This document shows positions 11,278 through 22,462 of a DNA stretch of 54,907 nt, in pieces. This DNA is from Gnetum montanum (lineage: Eukaryota > Streptophyta > Gnetopsida > Gnetales > Gnetaceae). The stretch lies in contig MNCI01026892.1 of NCBI GenBank assembly GCA_015680685.1, positions 864,755-919,661 of the forward strand. Direction: 5' to 3'. Under the pieces are notes generated by a model. The model ran no database searches. It saw only the letters and a list, made by a program, of their open reading frames with translations, and had not been told where the DNA came from. Numbering within the stretch: position 1 is the stretch's first letter; the number at the start of each line of letters is the position of its first letter. A program made the translations under genes and the position numbers.

Positions 11278-12201
11278 TGATGAGTAATGTTTTGTCTAGC
11301 CTTGAAATTAGAGCCTTGACATCAAAGCCTTGACATTAGAGCCTTGTATCGAAGCCTTGTATTAGTTCCTCAACGTTGGAGCCTCAACATCGCATACACG
11401 ATGTTGGAGCCAAGATGAGATGTTGAATACCCAATGTCGCAAGGTAAACTGTAGTCTATAAATATAGGGCTTGGGCTCATGATTTCCATATAGTTTTCTA
11501 GTTATAGTAGTGGATCTTCTATAGTTTGTTTTCTCAGAGTTAGAATATTCCCAATGCATGTCCATAAAGTGATGTTTGTACTTGTATGACACCTTTGTTC
11601 AAGTGTGACATACTTGGACACATTACATGACTAGCAATGAAGATCGAGATCACTTCCATCATTGCAACATCCACTTAGACTAATTTTATTACTTTAATTA
11701 TTTAATGCTTTCTTTAGTTAAACATTTTCATTTATTGTTATTTATTATTTTTTTCATTAAGCAGAATGCATATGACTTAATCACAAGCATTTAAGTGTAA
11801 ATACTTGGTCTCCTAGAGGTGTATCATTTGGCACAACCAATGACATACACTTGGTAAACCTAGAAGTAGCTCCACGATGTCCAAGATGTGTATGGATGGT
11901 TAAGAGTGAATACCATCACCATAGGCTAATTTAGACATTATTTTTCATTATTCATTAGTTAACCAATTTATATCTTTTCATCACCAGGAGTAGCATAGAA
12001 TTAGGAAACATTGTACACCTCACTTTGGACTAAACCATACATGACAAAGCTACCACTAGTCCAAGTGGAAAGCTAGTGAACTGTGATCAAAGCATAGTGT
12101 TCTAGATGCTACAACTAGTCCCATCCATAGAATTCAACCTGATCATGCATGAACGCTTGTGATTCATATGTTTGAGCATAGAGGTACCTCGTCGCTCATC
12201 A
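11278..12201 (+). repeat. N 5' LTR (924 bp)
   Basis: It starts TGATGAG and ends CTCATCA. U3 (about 11300-11450) is an array of diverged words like TTAGAGCCTTGACATC, repeated about six times, before TATAAATA at 11457-11464. R matches E5/E1; from about 11560 the U5 matches E4. It pairs with 16854-17778. Confidence 0.92.
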
Positions 12202-12202
12202 T

Positions 12203-12220
12203 TAGCACCATTGCTAAGGA
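12203..12220 (+). promoter_or_regulatory. N primer-binding site (tRNA-Asp type)
   Basis: TAGCACCATTGCTAAGGA lies one base after the LTR. Against TGGCGCCGTTGCCGGGGA, the complement of the plant tRNA-Asp 3' end, all six differences are C-to-T or G-to-A transitions. Confidence 0.85.
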
Positions 12221-12327
12221 TTGTGTTAGTTATCTGGATTAGTTATATTATACATGATCACTGTAAAAGGTATTAATGATATATCTTTTAGAAACTCTTA
12301 GCTCATACACATCATAAATCAAGAATG

Positions 12328-14250
12328 ATGTCTCTCCCACATGAAAATGACAATGCACTGTATAGAAAACACATTCATTAGAGAAATAATGTGATATATG
12401 ATGAAGAAGATTAGAGTGATCAACCTTATGCGGGGGTTTCTTATGATCATGATCACCCTAACAACACCCAAAGACTACATTCACCTAAGGTAGATAATCT
12501 TGGAGGAGATGATGTAAGTCTTGAACTAGGAAAGGCCTCAAGGCCTAAGACCTCCTCAAAATCTAGAAATGATAAATCAAAGGACCACGAGGAACACCTT
12601 AGGAGCCATGGCACCCTTCTAGTTCCTCTTCTTCTTCTTTTCCTTCAATGCCTAGTTCTAACAAAGATGAACATAGGTATAGAGATGGAGCTCCATTAAA
12701 GGGTTAGACTAAAAACTAGAATCAAACCCATGGGAAGAGTCAAAGAGGACACCATGAACATAGGAACTTTCCTCATAATTTGTTTGATGATGATAAACCC
12801 CTATTAGCCACTAAGAGCCTAATGCATATCACAGAGGTTGTTAAGATGTCTTGCAAGCATCGTAAAAAGAGTCAACTTCCTAAGCTTAACATAAATAATA
12901 TTTCAAAATTTGTAGGAGGCTATGATTTAGATCCAAAAAATTATTTACAATCCTTCCATGATGCCTGTGCTAACTATAACATTAAAAGTGGATGACAAAA
13001 GCTTAAGCTCTTTCCTAGAACACTAACTGATAGAGCCAAAGTGTGGTATTAATCATTGAGACCAAATTCAATCCGATGATGGTCTAAAATGCTAGAACTT
13101 TTCAATGAGAGATACCAAACCTTTAAAAGAGTGTCCAATCAAAGGAGACAAATCCAAGAATGGAAATAAGAACAACATGAACCCTTGGACATGGCCTTAG
13201 ATAGATATTATGCCTTATTGAATCGATGCCTAGGCCATGGTCTCTCCGAGGAAGAGCAAATTTATCACATCATAGATAGGTTTTGTAATCAAACAAGGGT
13301 AACCCTTGGGATGTATTCCCAAGGGCAATTATACTTGGTCCAAGTCCATCAGATCAAACAGCTAATAGACCATGTGGCAAAATAAGAAGGAGAAATGTAT
13401 AAATGGGAGAATGTCGAGAAATCTCAATGGGATCCAACTCTTTAATTGAAGAAGGTCCAAATTTATGATAAGAAAAATGAAAGCACTTTCAATAAGATGA
13501 TCCCACAATAAACCTTGTTAATGAAGGATTCTATCAATGATCTAGAAGCAAAGTTTAATAGGATGTCCAAATGGATGAATGAACATGTCACAACTCTTAT
13601 TGAGACAGCCCTGGAGAAGATCATGCAATACAAGTTAGGCAATCACAATAAACAGAGGACACAAAACCAAGAAACAATCAAGAACACTTTTTGGCCAACG
13701 AGAAAAGTGGGTAATGAAAGTGGGGCTAAAGACTTAACCATAGATGAAAATAATGGATGTGACATCTGCATATATGATCATTCAAAGGGGCATTTCCCAG
13801 TCTTGTTGCATCTACGAGAGTATTGGGTAGGTGCCTTAAATCCAAAGTTTGTGTAAAATAACATGCCCAAGAGATTTCCTCTCCCATAAGGTAATTATAG
13901 ATAGTCCCACAACTGATTGCAACATCCTAGAGAGACTTATTACCAACCTCAACACAGTCATCAACCACAATGAAAACAACCATAGTCATGGGGGAGGCCA
14001 TCACCAAATTACCCATATCGGAGGCCATCACCAAATTAGCCATATCCACTAAAACCACATGGATATTATGTTCAACACCCTATTTCTCCAACTAGTTCAA
14101 CATCTTCCACTTCAAATTACCACTACCACTCTTTCAAGTACCATCAATATATGACATCCCTTGAAGGATCACCACCTCGTTCCTCTTACCATCCAACTTA
14201 TCCTTCATATTTTCATAATTCACCTCCTCCAATGCATCACCAATAACTCA
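12328..14250 (+). pseudogene. N gag
   Basis: Gag starts at ATG 12328 (MSLPHEND), matching M-S-S-S-H starts in E4 and E3. A Ser-rich, charged N-terminal linker with one frame change leads into the core. From 12780 to 13856 a single frame with about six stops carries LNINNISKFVGGYDLDPKNY, KLKLFPRTLTDRAKVWY, MLELFNERYQTFKRVS, YYALLNRCLGHGLSEEEQ and HQIKQLIDHVAK, the Athila/Tat-type gag core. A knuckle-like motif at 13758-13796 reads C-x2-C-x3-H-x3-H, its last Cys replaced. A His/Gly and Pro/Tyr/Ser tail follows. Most stops are TAA or TGA from CAA or TGG, so few changes disable it. Confidence 0.85.
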
Positions 14251-14809
14251 AGAAGGTTTAGCACTGCAATATTAACAAAAAAGTGCCACTTGTGCTAAAA
14301 ATGTGCATAAACATGCTAACACCAATCGTAATGCTAAAAACATCCCTTTGGAGGAAAGGTCGTAAGCCAAAGAAAACCCTGTATGGATCCACCACATCAA
14401 TCGAGCTAGCACAAGGCCAATCTGGTGCAACACCTTCCCTGTCTAAACCAATGTGGAGAGACAAATAAATGTGGAGAGACAAATAAATGTGGAGAGACAA
14501 ACCAATGTGGAGAGACAAACCAATGTGGAGAGACAAATAAATCCATGCATACCATATCATGATCAAGGGTGCAATCATGGGCTAGCCATTTATAATGTTA
14601 ACACCCCTCATACCCTAACCCATCATACATATAACAATTAGATGTATGAACAACAATTTTTTGACCCAGCCAATAGACCACCAATAGACATCCAGTGGCT
14701 AGGGCATGAAAGGTTTCCAATGTTTCATACATGCATGGACCCTATTTATCCACTAATTAATCCTTTTCACAGCCAAATGTTTAGTTGTGAGGGTTATCCC
14801 CCATTTTAG
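14251..14809 (+). pseudogene. N C-terminal coding segment with hexapeptide repeats
   Basis: From 14453 a frame is open to TAG 14807-14809 with one internal TAG at 14639-14641. It encodes five N-V-E-R-Q-I/T units, then CIPYHDQGCNHG, which matches the CITYND-GC-C connector after protease in the other elements, then a 55-codon stop-free segment starting MYEQQFFDP and ending CEGYPPF. The last segment has no counterpart I can see elsewhere in the window. N therefore jumps from gag to the connector, skipping the protease core, and then to the 3' noncoding region. Function unknown. Confidence 0.55.
14450..14539 (+). repeat. Five 18-bp tandem repeats
   Basis: The unit AATGTGGAGAGACAAATA (variant ending ACC) occurs five times in exact register: 14450, 14468, 14486, 14504, 14522. 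The length is a multiple of three, so each copy adds one hexapeptide to the coding segment. The single-copy ancestor appears to be GTAGAGAGACAGGAAAT in E4 (about 45784). Confidence 0.92.
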
Positions 14810-16840
14810 TCTTCAAGATTCTTAAGTGTTTTTCATCTTTTTGTTTTACAACTTTTTGTTTTACACATTCTTTATTTTACATCTTCTTGTTTTCATGTTA
14901 TTACTCTTTTCTAATTTTTGTTTTACACCATTATTAGTAAATTTACTATTTGTTAAATATTTTACACTTTCTTTTATATTTTCTTTTATTTTGGTGTGAT
15001 TTTCTAAATTTTTTTTAATAAGTGCTAGGTATAGTGGTAATGCATTACTTGATGATGGTATGTATTATTTTGTTATTTGATTGTTGGTGTCTAGTTTCTA
15101 GCTTTGAATTTTGTTACAGATGATTAGGACATGGTTTCTTTTTCATGCAATAAGCAATGAGTCCAAGACATCCACCCATCCACAAACTCTATGGTTTTCT
15201 TTATTTTGAAAATGTGTAGTCCTTTTTTCATTAATAAAAATTTAATAAATTTGTGACTTTGGTAGTTTCTAGAATTGAGAATAATTTAAAGGTTTAAACA
15301 TGGTGTAGCTTCAAGGGGATTTGCTATTCTTTGTACTTTTTTGTTTGACTAGGTGCATGTGTGTTTTCATGGATTTATTACCATTCCATGGTAACCAATA
15401 AAAGGAAGCTGAATAAGTCCTTTCATGGTGTGGTTCTCATTAAAGGAACAAAAAAATGATGAGGATTCAAAACATACCCCTTGGACAAAATAAATGCATA
15501 TGTCCTTGCATGGTGTGGTTCTTATCAGAAAAAAAATAAAAAGAAAGATGAGGATTTAAAGCACACCCCTTAGACAAAATAAATGCATGTCTTTGCATGG
15601 TGTGGTTCCCATTAAACAAAAAAATAATGGGAATTCAAAGCACACCCCTTAGAAAAAATAAACAGGCTACAAGCACTAGTAATGGGACTCATCCCCTCCA
15701 ACTAAAGCCCTTCATCACTTCCTACTTCTTCTTTAATAAGGAACAATGGTTGTTTTGTAGGAGAACTCATGTGTCTCAAGGGATGGACTGGTCTTAGAAT
15801 GATGATATGAAGTCACTAAATGTGGTTAGCTTCAATCTGGACTAAGGATGGATCCTATTAAGTCATTTAACCACAAAATCCATAAGGGACTTCATGTGAT
15901 CTTAATTAGGAACTCCATTCCACTCTCTCTCATCCATCTATGTTTTTCATGTCTCACCTCACTACCAGTTGCATGTTCTTGTTTGATGTCTGGGTTCGAT
16001 GTGTCAGAATTCTTAGTTAGTTTCTTCCAGGTTTTTGTACTTAACCTTCTATAACCATTAACAATCCACAGAGCCCACAGACTCTTTGGTTTTAAGTTAT
16101 GCAAGGGCATAAAAGGCTTGTTTCTTCTTTGGGAAGGACCCACTTGCATATCTTTTGGTTGGATTAGTTATGTTCCTTACCCTTAGATACTTTTACAATC
16201 AAATTCTCTTTTATTTACCCCATCAATGGCATCTAATTATACACATCTTCACAACAATTTTTAGTGAATTCTTCTTTTTATTGTTTTGAGTTCTTATACC
16301 CTCTTCAAAAATTTCCTTATGTTATTCTTTTTCCAAATTTAATGGACTACTTATCTAATTTACCCTATTTATTAGCCTTCCCACTAACACTACTAAAGGA
16401 ATCAATCTACCACAATCACAACTTAGCTTAGTGTAACCATTGACAAGACAAGGCATTTAACCACTATGTATTACACATTGCATACTAATTCATGATTCCA
16501 TTGTAACTGTAGTGGGAAGCATGGACTGGAATTAGGACTATCTTTACCAAAGATGATGCAGTAGCACCACACAATGAGGATCATTCATGCTCATTATATC
16601 TCTCCTCTCTCATTCTTCAATGACTAAGAGGTGTTGGATGTTAATGTTCTCTAGGGTGTTCACTTCTCTTATCATGAAAACCCAATTTTGTAAAGCTTGT
16701 AACTCTATACACTTGGGCACTTAACATTTGTCTATTACACTTGAGTCAGTTTATATGTCAGTTAATAATCCCATAGATACCCAATATTTTGTAAGGAACT
16801 TGTTCCTTGTTTTGTTTAACTCAAGGATGAGTTTTCATTT
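14810..16840 (+). other. N 3' noncoding region
   Basis: It opens with the T-rich TTTTACA tract (14818-14960), then hairpin units (15411-15662), then sequence matching E1 (about 950-2100) and E5 (42570-43860). The CATGTTACCCATGCCT motif found in E1, E3 and E5 is missing here (a short deletion near 15690). No gene is visible. Confidence 0.7.
15411..15662 (+). repeat. Three hairpin-forming tandem units in N
   Basis: Units start near 15411, 15497 and 15587. The third has perfect stems: GGTGTG (15599-15604) with CACACC (15641-15646), and TTCCCATT (15606-15613) with AATGGGAA (15626-15633), closing an A-rich 12-base loop. Confidence 0.8.
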
Positions 16841-16853
16841 AGTTGTGGGGGTA
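16841..16853 (+). promoter_or_regulatory. N polypurine tract
   Basis: AGTTGTGGGGGTA abuts the 3' LTR; the family consensus is TCATGGGGGTA. It is the expected plus-strand primer. Confidence 0.8.
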
Positions 16854-17778
16854 TGATGAATCATGTTTTGTCTAGCCTTGATGTCAGAGCCTTGACATTA
16901 GAGCCTTGTATTGGAGCCTTATATTAGTGCCCTAATGTTGGAGCCCTAATGTCAAGTACCTAACATCATGTACACAACATAAAATCCAAGATGTGATGTT
17001 GGATACCCAACATCATAGGGTAAACTCTAGTTTATAAATATAGGGCTTGGGATCATGATTTTTATATAGTTTTTCTGTCAAAGTAGTGGATATTTTGTAG
17101 TTTGTTTTCTCTAGAGTTATAATATTCCTAGTGCATGCCCATAGAGTGATGTTTGTAATCGTACAACACCTTTGTTTAAGTGTGATGTACTTGGACACAT
17201 TACATGACTAGCAATAAAGATCAAAATTACTTCCATCATTGTAGCAACTACTTCGATTAATATTATTGCTTTAATTATTTAATGCTTTCTTTAGTTAAAC
17301 ACTTCCATTTATTGCTATTTACTATTTCTATCATTAAATAGAATGCATATGCCTTAATCACAAGCATTTAAGTGTAAATACTTGGTCACCCAAAGGTGTA
17401 TCATTTGGCACAACTAGTGACATACACTTGGTAAATCTCAAAGTAGCTCCATGAACTCCAAGATGTGTATGGATAGTTAAGAGTAGATACCATCATCATA
17501 GGCTAATTTAGACTTTATTTTTCATTATTCATTAGTTAATCAATTTATCTCTTTTCATCACTAGAAGTAGCATGGAATTAGGAAACATCATACACCTCAC
17601 TTTGGACTAAACCATATGTGACAAAGCTACCATTAGTTCAAGTGGGAAGATAGTGAACTGTAATCAAAGCATAGCAATCTAGATGCTACAACTAGTCTCA
17701 TCCATAGAATTCAACTAGATCATGCGTGAATGCTTGTGATTCGTATGGTTAAGCGTAGGGATACCTCACCACTCATTA
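16854..17778 (+). repeat. N 3' LTR (925 bp)
   Basis: It starts TGATGAA and ends CTCATTA (one transition from CTCATCA). TATA box TATAAATA is at 17033-17040. It aligns end to end with 11278-12201, with many scattered differences, mostly transitions by eye. Confidence 0.92.
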
Positions 17779-17783
17779 GTATG
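17779..17783. repeat. Right target-site duplication of N (GTATG)
   Basis: This is the partner of 11273-11277. Confidence 0.93.
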
Positions 17784-19090
17784 GATGTTTTTGATCATCC
17801 AACTATGTAATTGCACCTCCAAAGGCATAGTTTGATGCATTTTTCATGATGTGAAATGGTCAAAACCAATCAAGTGCTCATAGAATTAGAGTTTCTACAA
17901 GCTTTTCTTTGAGTTGTTGGAATTCTTTCTCATATTCTTTGGTCCATATGAACAAAGCATCTTTCTTTATCAACTCTACCAATGATTTAGAGATCTTAGA
18001 GAAATTCTCTATGAATTGTTGGTACTAGCTAGTGTGATCAAGAAATGATCGAATATCTTTAATGGTTTCTAGTTGATGGGTTATTCCTTAGATGATCCTA
18101 ATCTTTTTAAGATTCACCTCAATTCCTACTTGTGAGATTCTATGCCCTAGCACAATGCCCTCCTAAACCATCAAATGGCTCTTTTTCCAATTGAGCCAAA
18201 GGTTGGTCTCAACACACCTTTTAAGCACTTGCTCAAAGTAGTCTAGGACTTGCTCAAATGTAGCACCATAGGTGAAGACGTCATCCATGGAGACTCCTGC
18301 CCCACTACCAATTTGCTGCAAAAAATTGTCAAGGACAAGTTATTGGAAGGTTGTAGGGTCATTGTATAGACCAAAAGGCATCTTTTTCTATGCAAAAGTC
18401 CCCCATGGACTTGCAAATGTATTTTTTGCCTAATCCTCAAATGCATTCTGAATCTAGTTATACCCACTATAACCACCTAGAAATCTATAATAGAAATTCC
18501 TAGAAACAGTGTCCAACACCTAGTCCATAGATGGTAATGGAAAATGATCTTTGTAGGTGGTCATGTTCAATAGGTTAAATTCAATACAAACCCTCCACTT
18601 GCCACCTTTCTTTAGCATGCTTACAATTGGACTAACCCACTCACTATCAACAATTGAATAGATGAACCCTACCTTGAGGATTTATTTAATCTCCTTCTTG
18701 ATGATCTACTTTAACTTGGGATTCATCCAATGATATGGATGCCTCTTTGGCTTGATGGAAGGATTGGTATAAATGTAATGCTAGCATATCCAAGGATCAA
18801 TCCCAATGAGTTTAGGATATGACCAAGTAAAGGCTATTTCCCATTTATTGACCACCTTCAACAACATCTCTTTTTGTTCAAGAGCAAGTTTGCCATTGAT
18901 TTTTACCAACTTGCCATTTTTTAAAAATGTATATTCCATGTCAGCAGGTAGAGTTTTCAACTCTAAGGGTTTCTATTTAAAATTCTCAAGGATCTCCAAC
19001 TCTTCCCAATAAGTATCATCAAGTTCATCATCAGAGAGTTGGCGATAAACTTGCTCCAATTCATCCATGCCTTTAATATAAGCACATGTT
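17784..19090 (-). pseudogene. E3 reverse transcriptase and start of RNase H
   Basis: On the minus strand: WEELEILENFK, MEYTFLKNGKLV, GGKWRVCIEFNLLN, HFPLPSMD, FLGGYSGYN, KKMPFGLYN, then the catalytic box S-M-D-D at 18291-18280 (VSMDDVFTYGATFEQ), ETNLWLNWKKSHLMV, EGIVLGHRIS, and the thumb/connection HTS, FIENFSKI. FMDDFSVYG and ETNLVLNWEKCHFMV are typical of Athila RTs. RNase H begins with FHIMKNASNYAFGG near 17880 and is cut by N. RT copies element RNA into DNA. Stops and a few frame breaks are present, mainly TAG for CAG or TGG. Confidence 0.9.
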
Positions 19091-19329
19091 AAGCTCTCAG
19101 TGGGTTCCATGCAAAGTGTGCTACTTTCAGGATCAACTGTCAATCGTTGGGTGCCCTCCTATTTTGTGGCTACTGTGTACAGGGATCTTTGAATTTCAAA
19201 ATCATCTACACACTATCTACATACTATGATTGATGTGCTTTTTATGGCCCATAATTATTGCACATAGTTTCACCCTGTATCACTGTACGTGATGCATGGA
19301 ACTCTCTTCTTCTCGATCTTTCTAAATGC
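19091..19329 (-). pseudogene. E3 protease-RT connector
   Basis: Minus-strand frame with a Cys-containing IPCIT-type block and ESSTLCMEPTESLTCAY, matching ERNTLCMKPSKSLTCAY in E5 (about 38790-38835). It links protease and RT within the polyprotein; no separate function is recognised. Confidence 0.6.
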
Positions 19330-19790
19330 ATTTTCCTTTCAAATCTCCAAAGAAAGATTTCTAATTTTGAACCATGCATCAATGGTACTTAGCCAACACC
19401 TTTCCATGATGATTGGAAAGTCTCCTTTACAACTATCAGCATGAATCACTAGAAAGTTAGTAGGATAGGACCACCCACAAAAGGTAGTCATAATATCCTC
19501 CACCAGTCTCAAGGGAATAGTAATGGATTGGTCTGCTAACTCAAGGTGAATGTTACTCTTCTTGGGTAGAGGTAGGTTTTAAGCTTTGTACAACTCATGA
19601 GAAATTAGATTGACACTATAACTTGAATCTAGAAGAGCTTTACAAGGCTCATTCCCAATGATTTGGAGATAGATTAAGAGACTCCCAAGATCAAATATTT
19701 TCCTAGGAAAGTGGCCATCCTTTATCCAATCAATTACCACATGGGTTAACATGACGATATGCACTTTGGAAGGTGTTTGGTTTGAAGGGG
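19330..19790 (-). pseudogene. E3 aspartic protease
   Basis: The frame includes MHIVMLTHVVIDWI, LGSLLIYLQIIGNEPCK, ALLDSSYSVNLISHELYKA (active-site Asp near 19628 kept, though D-S-G has become D-S-S), then IPLRLVEDIMTTFCGWSY and CKGDFPIIMERCWLSTIDA. This is the retropepsin-like enzyme expected to mature the polyprotein. About 60 codons around the active site are open. One stop separates the two halves. Confidence 0.85.
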
Positions 19791-22307
19791 AATTGAGTGC
19801 ATTAGATGTAGAGAATGAGGAAGAAGCATGTTTAACAGTAGCATGAGTTTGTGATGGCTTTGCAAGATTGCTAGTTTGGAAGAATGGTTTTTTTTTTGTC
19901 TAGGTTCTAAACCTCTCAATTGAGGAGGCTACTTTAAGTTAACCAACTTGGTAGCATTACATTGTTGCAGCTAGGCTAGAATTTTGACTTGCATTGATGA
20001 AGTAGGTGGTAAAAGTGACATGCACAAAAGAATGAGGAGGATGATAAGGATATGGGAACTCCCCTCTTGGAGATGGAGAATGAGGTTTGTAATACTTAAG
20101 AGGGTAGTAGTAATGCTAAAATGAAGAATGACTAAAAGAGTCATGCAGAGAGATGGGTTCCTAAACATAGTACCCATATGGATCAATCTGTTTGTAAGGG
20201 TACTGCTACCTTGGTGGTAGCATCCCCTACAATTATGGGTGCTGCCACTAATGATATTCCTCAAACAATTATGGCGATGCTCTACTTGGATAATAGGCTT
20301 GTTGATTGTAAACTACCATGGATTACCTTGAAGATAAGGTAATCTTCTAGGTTCTTACCTTCTAGCTAATTTAGGATTTATCATGTACGCCCCAGCTTCT
20401 TGTAAGTGTGACACAACAGGGCAACATTCCTTAGGATGTTTGCATTAGCAGATGTCACACTCACCATCACCATCTGATTCAGACTCCACAACCTCCTCTA
20501 TAATAGCAACTTTGCCCTTAACCCCTTGGTGGCATGTTCATCTTCCTTTCTTCTCCTACGATCACAATTACTACTTTTCTCTTTGGATTCCTCTACTATT
20601 TGTAAAGCTGTTTGGAACTTTTCATCTAAAGAGTCCCACATTTTCTCCACCTTAGCCAAAATTTTAAAGATAAATTTTTGAATTAGTAAGATCTTTTATT
20701 GCACCACCTCATTAAGTGGTGCCTCCTCCTCATTTTTAACAAATTGAACTTCCTTTTCTCTAATAGAAGGATCTCAGTTGTAATCCTTCACACTTACTCT
20801 TTTTTTTTTTTGAACTCTCCTTTTTCTTTAGCAGCCTACTCAATGAGCCTTTGGATCTAATGGGCTCTTAGTTCTGACAATCTCCCTTAGGTATAAACCC
20901 CAAGAGTTCTCCTCATGTCTAATTGGAGGCCATCTATGATATGGAAAATGTGCTCCCTTTGAAAATAACCATGGCTAGGACATCGATGCAAAAGCTAATA
21001 GTACTTAGCCATGCTTGCATCCACGGGCTCATGTATTCCTTGTTGCCAACCTTGGATCTACTTTCTCAAGTTGGACACTCAAGAGTACATCTAATATTTT
21101 TCATTGAATAGCTTAAGTATTGTACTCCATTTACAAATTAATTGCGGCTCTAAGGAGTAGTACCAACTTTCTACTTCTTTTACGAGTGTACTAAGGTATA
21201 ACTTAAGTTTTTACCATTTATTTTCTGTGTTCTACAAGGCATAAGCATCGTGAAAGGTTGTAGATGGTTCTATGGATTTGAGTTGTATCCTCTTTCAAAT
21301 TTGAGGAGGTTTTTCATATCCAATCACTTTATTCAGCTATCTTTCACATGCCTTCTTAGAATTTTGACTACCTCTATGATGTTCAACATGTTTCAAGTAG
21401 CAAGAAAAAGTTCATCATAGTCATGGCCTCTATGACAACCATTATGCCCATGATGTCCTTTATTGTCCCTTCTCTCATATTAGTGAGCCTTCCTTGAATG
21501 CCCACGTCCTTGATCTTGATTGTTCAACCAAGCTCTATGATTAGGATCATCTCTGTTCTACTAGTCACCTCCATCATGGTCACATCATCTACAGCTTTAG
21601 TCAAAGCTAGAGGAGAAAGAAGAGAATGATGAAGGTGAAGAGGAAGAAGGACTAGCACCACAATGTCTATCACCCCCTCTTTAGTGGTCATGGTCACAGT
21701 CATCATTGTGATGCCTATCCTTGCCCCTATCATGACTCCCATCTTACAATCCCCCATGCTCATGAGACCCATTTTTGCCTAAACCAAGATTGTTTACAGT
21801 GGATTGTAAATCCTAGTTTAAGCCCCCTTTGTTAAAACCAAGGAAGGAAGAGTCAATGAAATGAGAATCCCCAAAGAATGAATCCTCACTGTCTTTTTGG
21901 TCCAGCACATACAAGGGATTATGAAACCATTTTCCCTTTGCAACTTCATATCACTTCTCTTACTATCGATTGATTTTACATTATGCCTCAGTGGGATGGT
22001 AATCCTTAGAATCATGATCCTACACAATGTACTCAACATGGAGCCCTAATATGTCCAACCTCATAATAGTTTTTTGGAGCATCGTAGGAACTAATCGATT
22101 AGGCAGCAACACAATGTTACCCTTCATGTCTCTTCACCGCATCTAGTTATCCTGATGTAGGATGAAGGTCAAATCAGGCACATACTCATTGGGATGAGTA
22201 TATACTGCTTGGAATCATTAGGACACTAGTTGGTTTGATTGTTCATTCCTTAGATTGGATGTGTGCTCAAATTTTGGTAGAGAATCATCCCTGTGAGAAG
22301 AAAACAT
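19791..22307 (-). pseudogene. E3 gag
   Basis: The start is ATG 22307-22305 (MFSSHRDDSLPKFEHTSN). E5 has SSHRSASSPKSD at the same place, which fixes frame and start. An Arg/His/Asp- and Ser-rich region (about 21780-21520) precedes the gag core (21400-20700: AFHDAYAL, HEPVDASMAKYY, LLHRCPSHGYFQ, RRTLGVYT). The zinc-knuckle-like motif lies at 20459-20421: C-D-I-C-x3-H-x3-C-C, all ligands intact. A Pro/Tyr/Gln tail (20340-19960) runs into protease. Numerous stops and frame changes disable it. Confidence 0.8.
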
Positions 22308-22443
22308 CTTGGATTAGAAGAAAATTAATAGTGTTCTTTTACAATTGTTATTAGTGTAAGAATGATTGCAACTTCAAGGTTTGATCCAATGATGTTAAAT
22401 TATTTTTCACTAAGTCCTAGATAGCACATGAAACTAGCTAAAA

Positions 22444-22461
22444 GCCCCAACAATGATGCCA
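22444..22461 (-). promoter_or_regulatory. E3 primer-binding site (tRNA-Asp type)
   Basis: The minus strand reads TGGCATCATTGTTGGGGC one base after the LTR. It matches TGGCGCCGTTGCCGGGGA except for four transitions and the final base. The leader 22308-22443 holds nothing else I recognise. Confidence 0.85.
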
Positions 22462-22462
22462 A

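Larger units (their letters stand above)
11278..17778 (+). mobile_element. N: 6.5-kb gag-only LTR element nested in E3
   Basis: N has 924-bp and 925-bp LTRs, a tRNA-Asp primer-binding site, gag, a short repeat-bearing C-terminal coding segment, a 3' noncoding region and a purine tract. It has no protease core, RT, RNase H or integrase. Perfect GTATG duplications show it integrated as a unit, so it was mobile without its own pol, presumably using enzymes of relatives. The leader, gag and U5 resemble E4, while U3 and the 3' region resemble E5/E1, which suggests a recombinant. Its reading frames are less decayed than those of its host E3. Confidence 0.92.

Noticed and set aside
14450-14539. Possible CRISPR or satellite array
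   Set aside because: Direct 18-bp repeats without spacers, inside a coding frame of a eukaryotic retroelement.
16854-17778. N 3' LTR as a solo LTR unrelated to 11278-12201
   Set aside because: Equal length, a purine tract before it and matching GTATG duplications show that both LTRs belong to one element.
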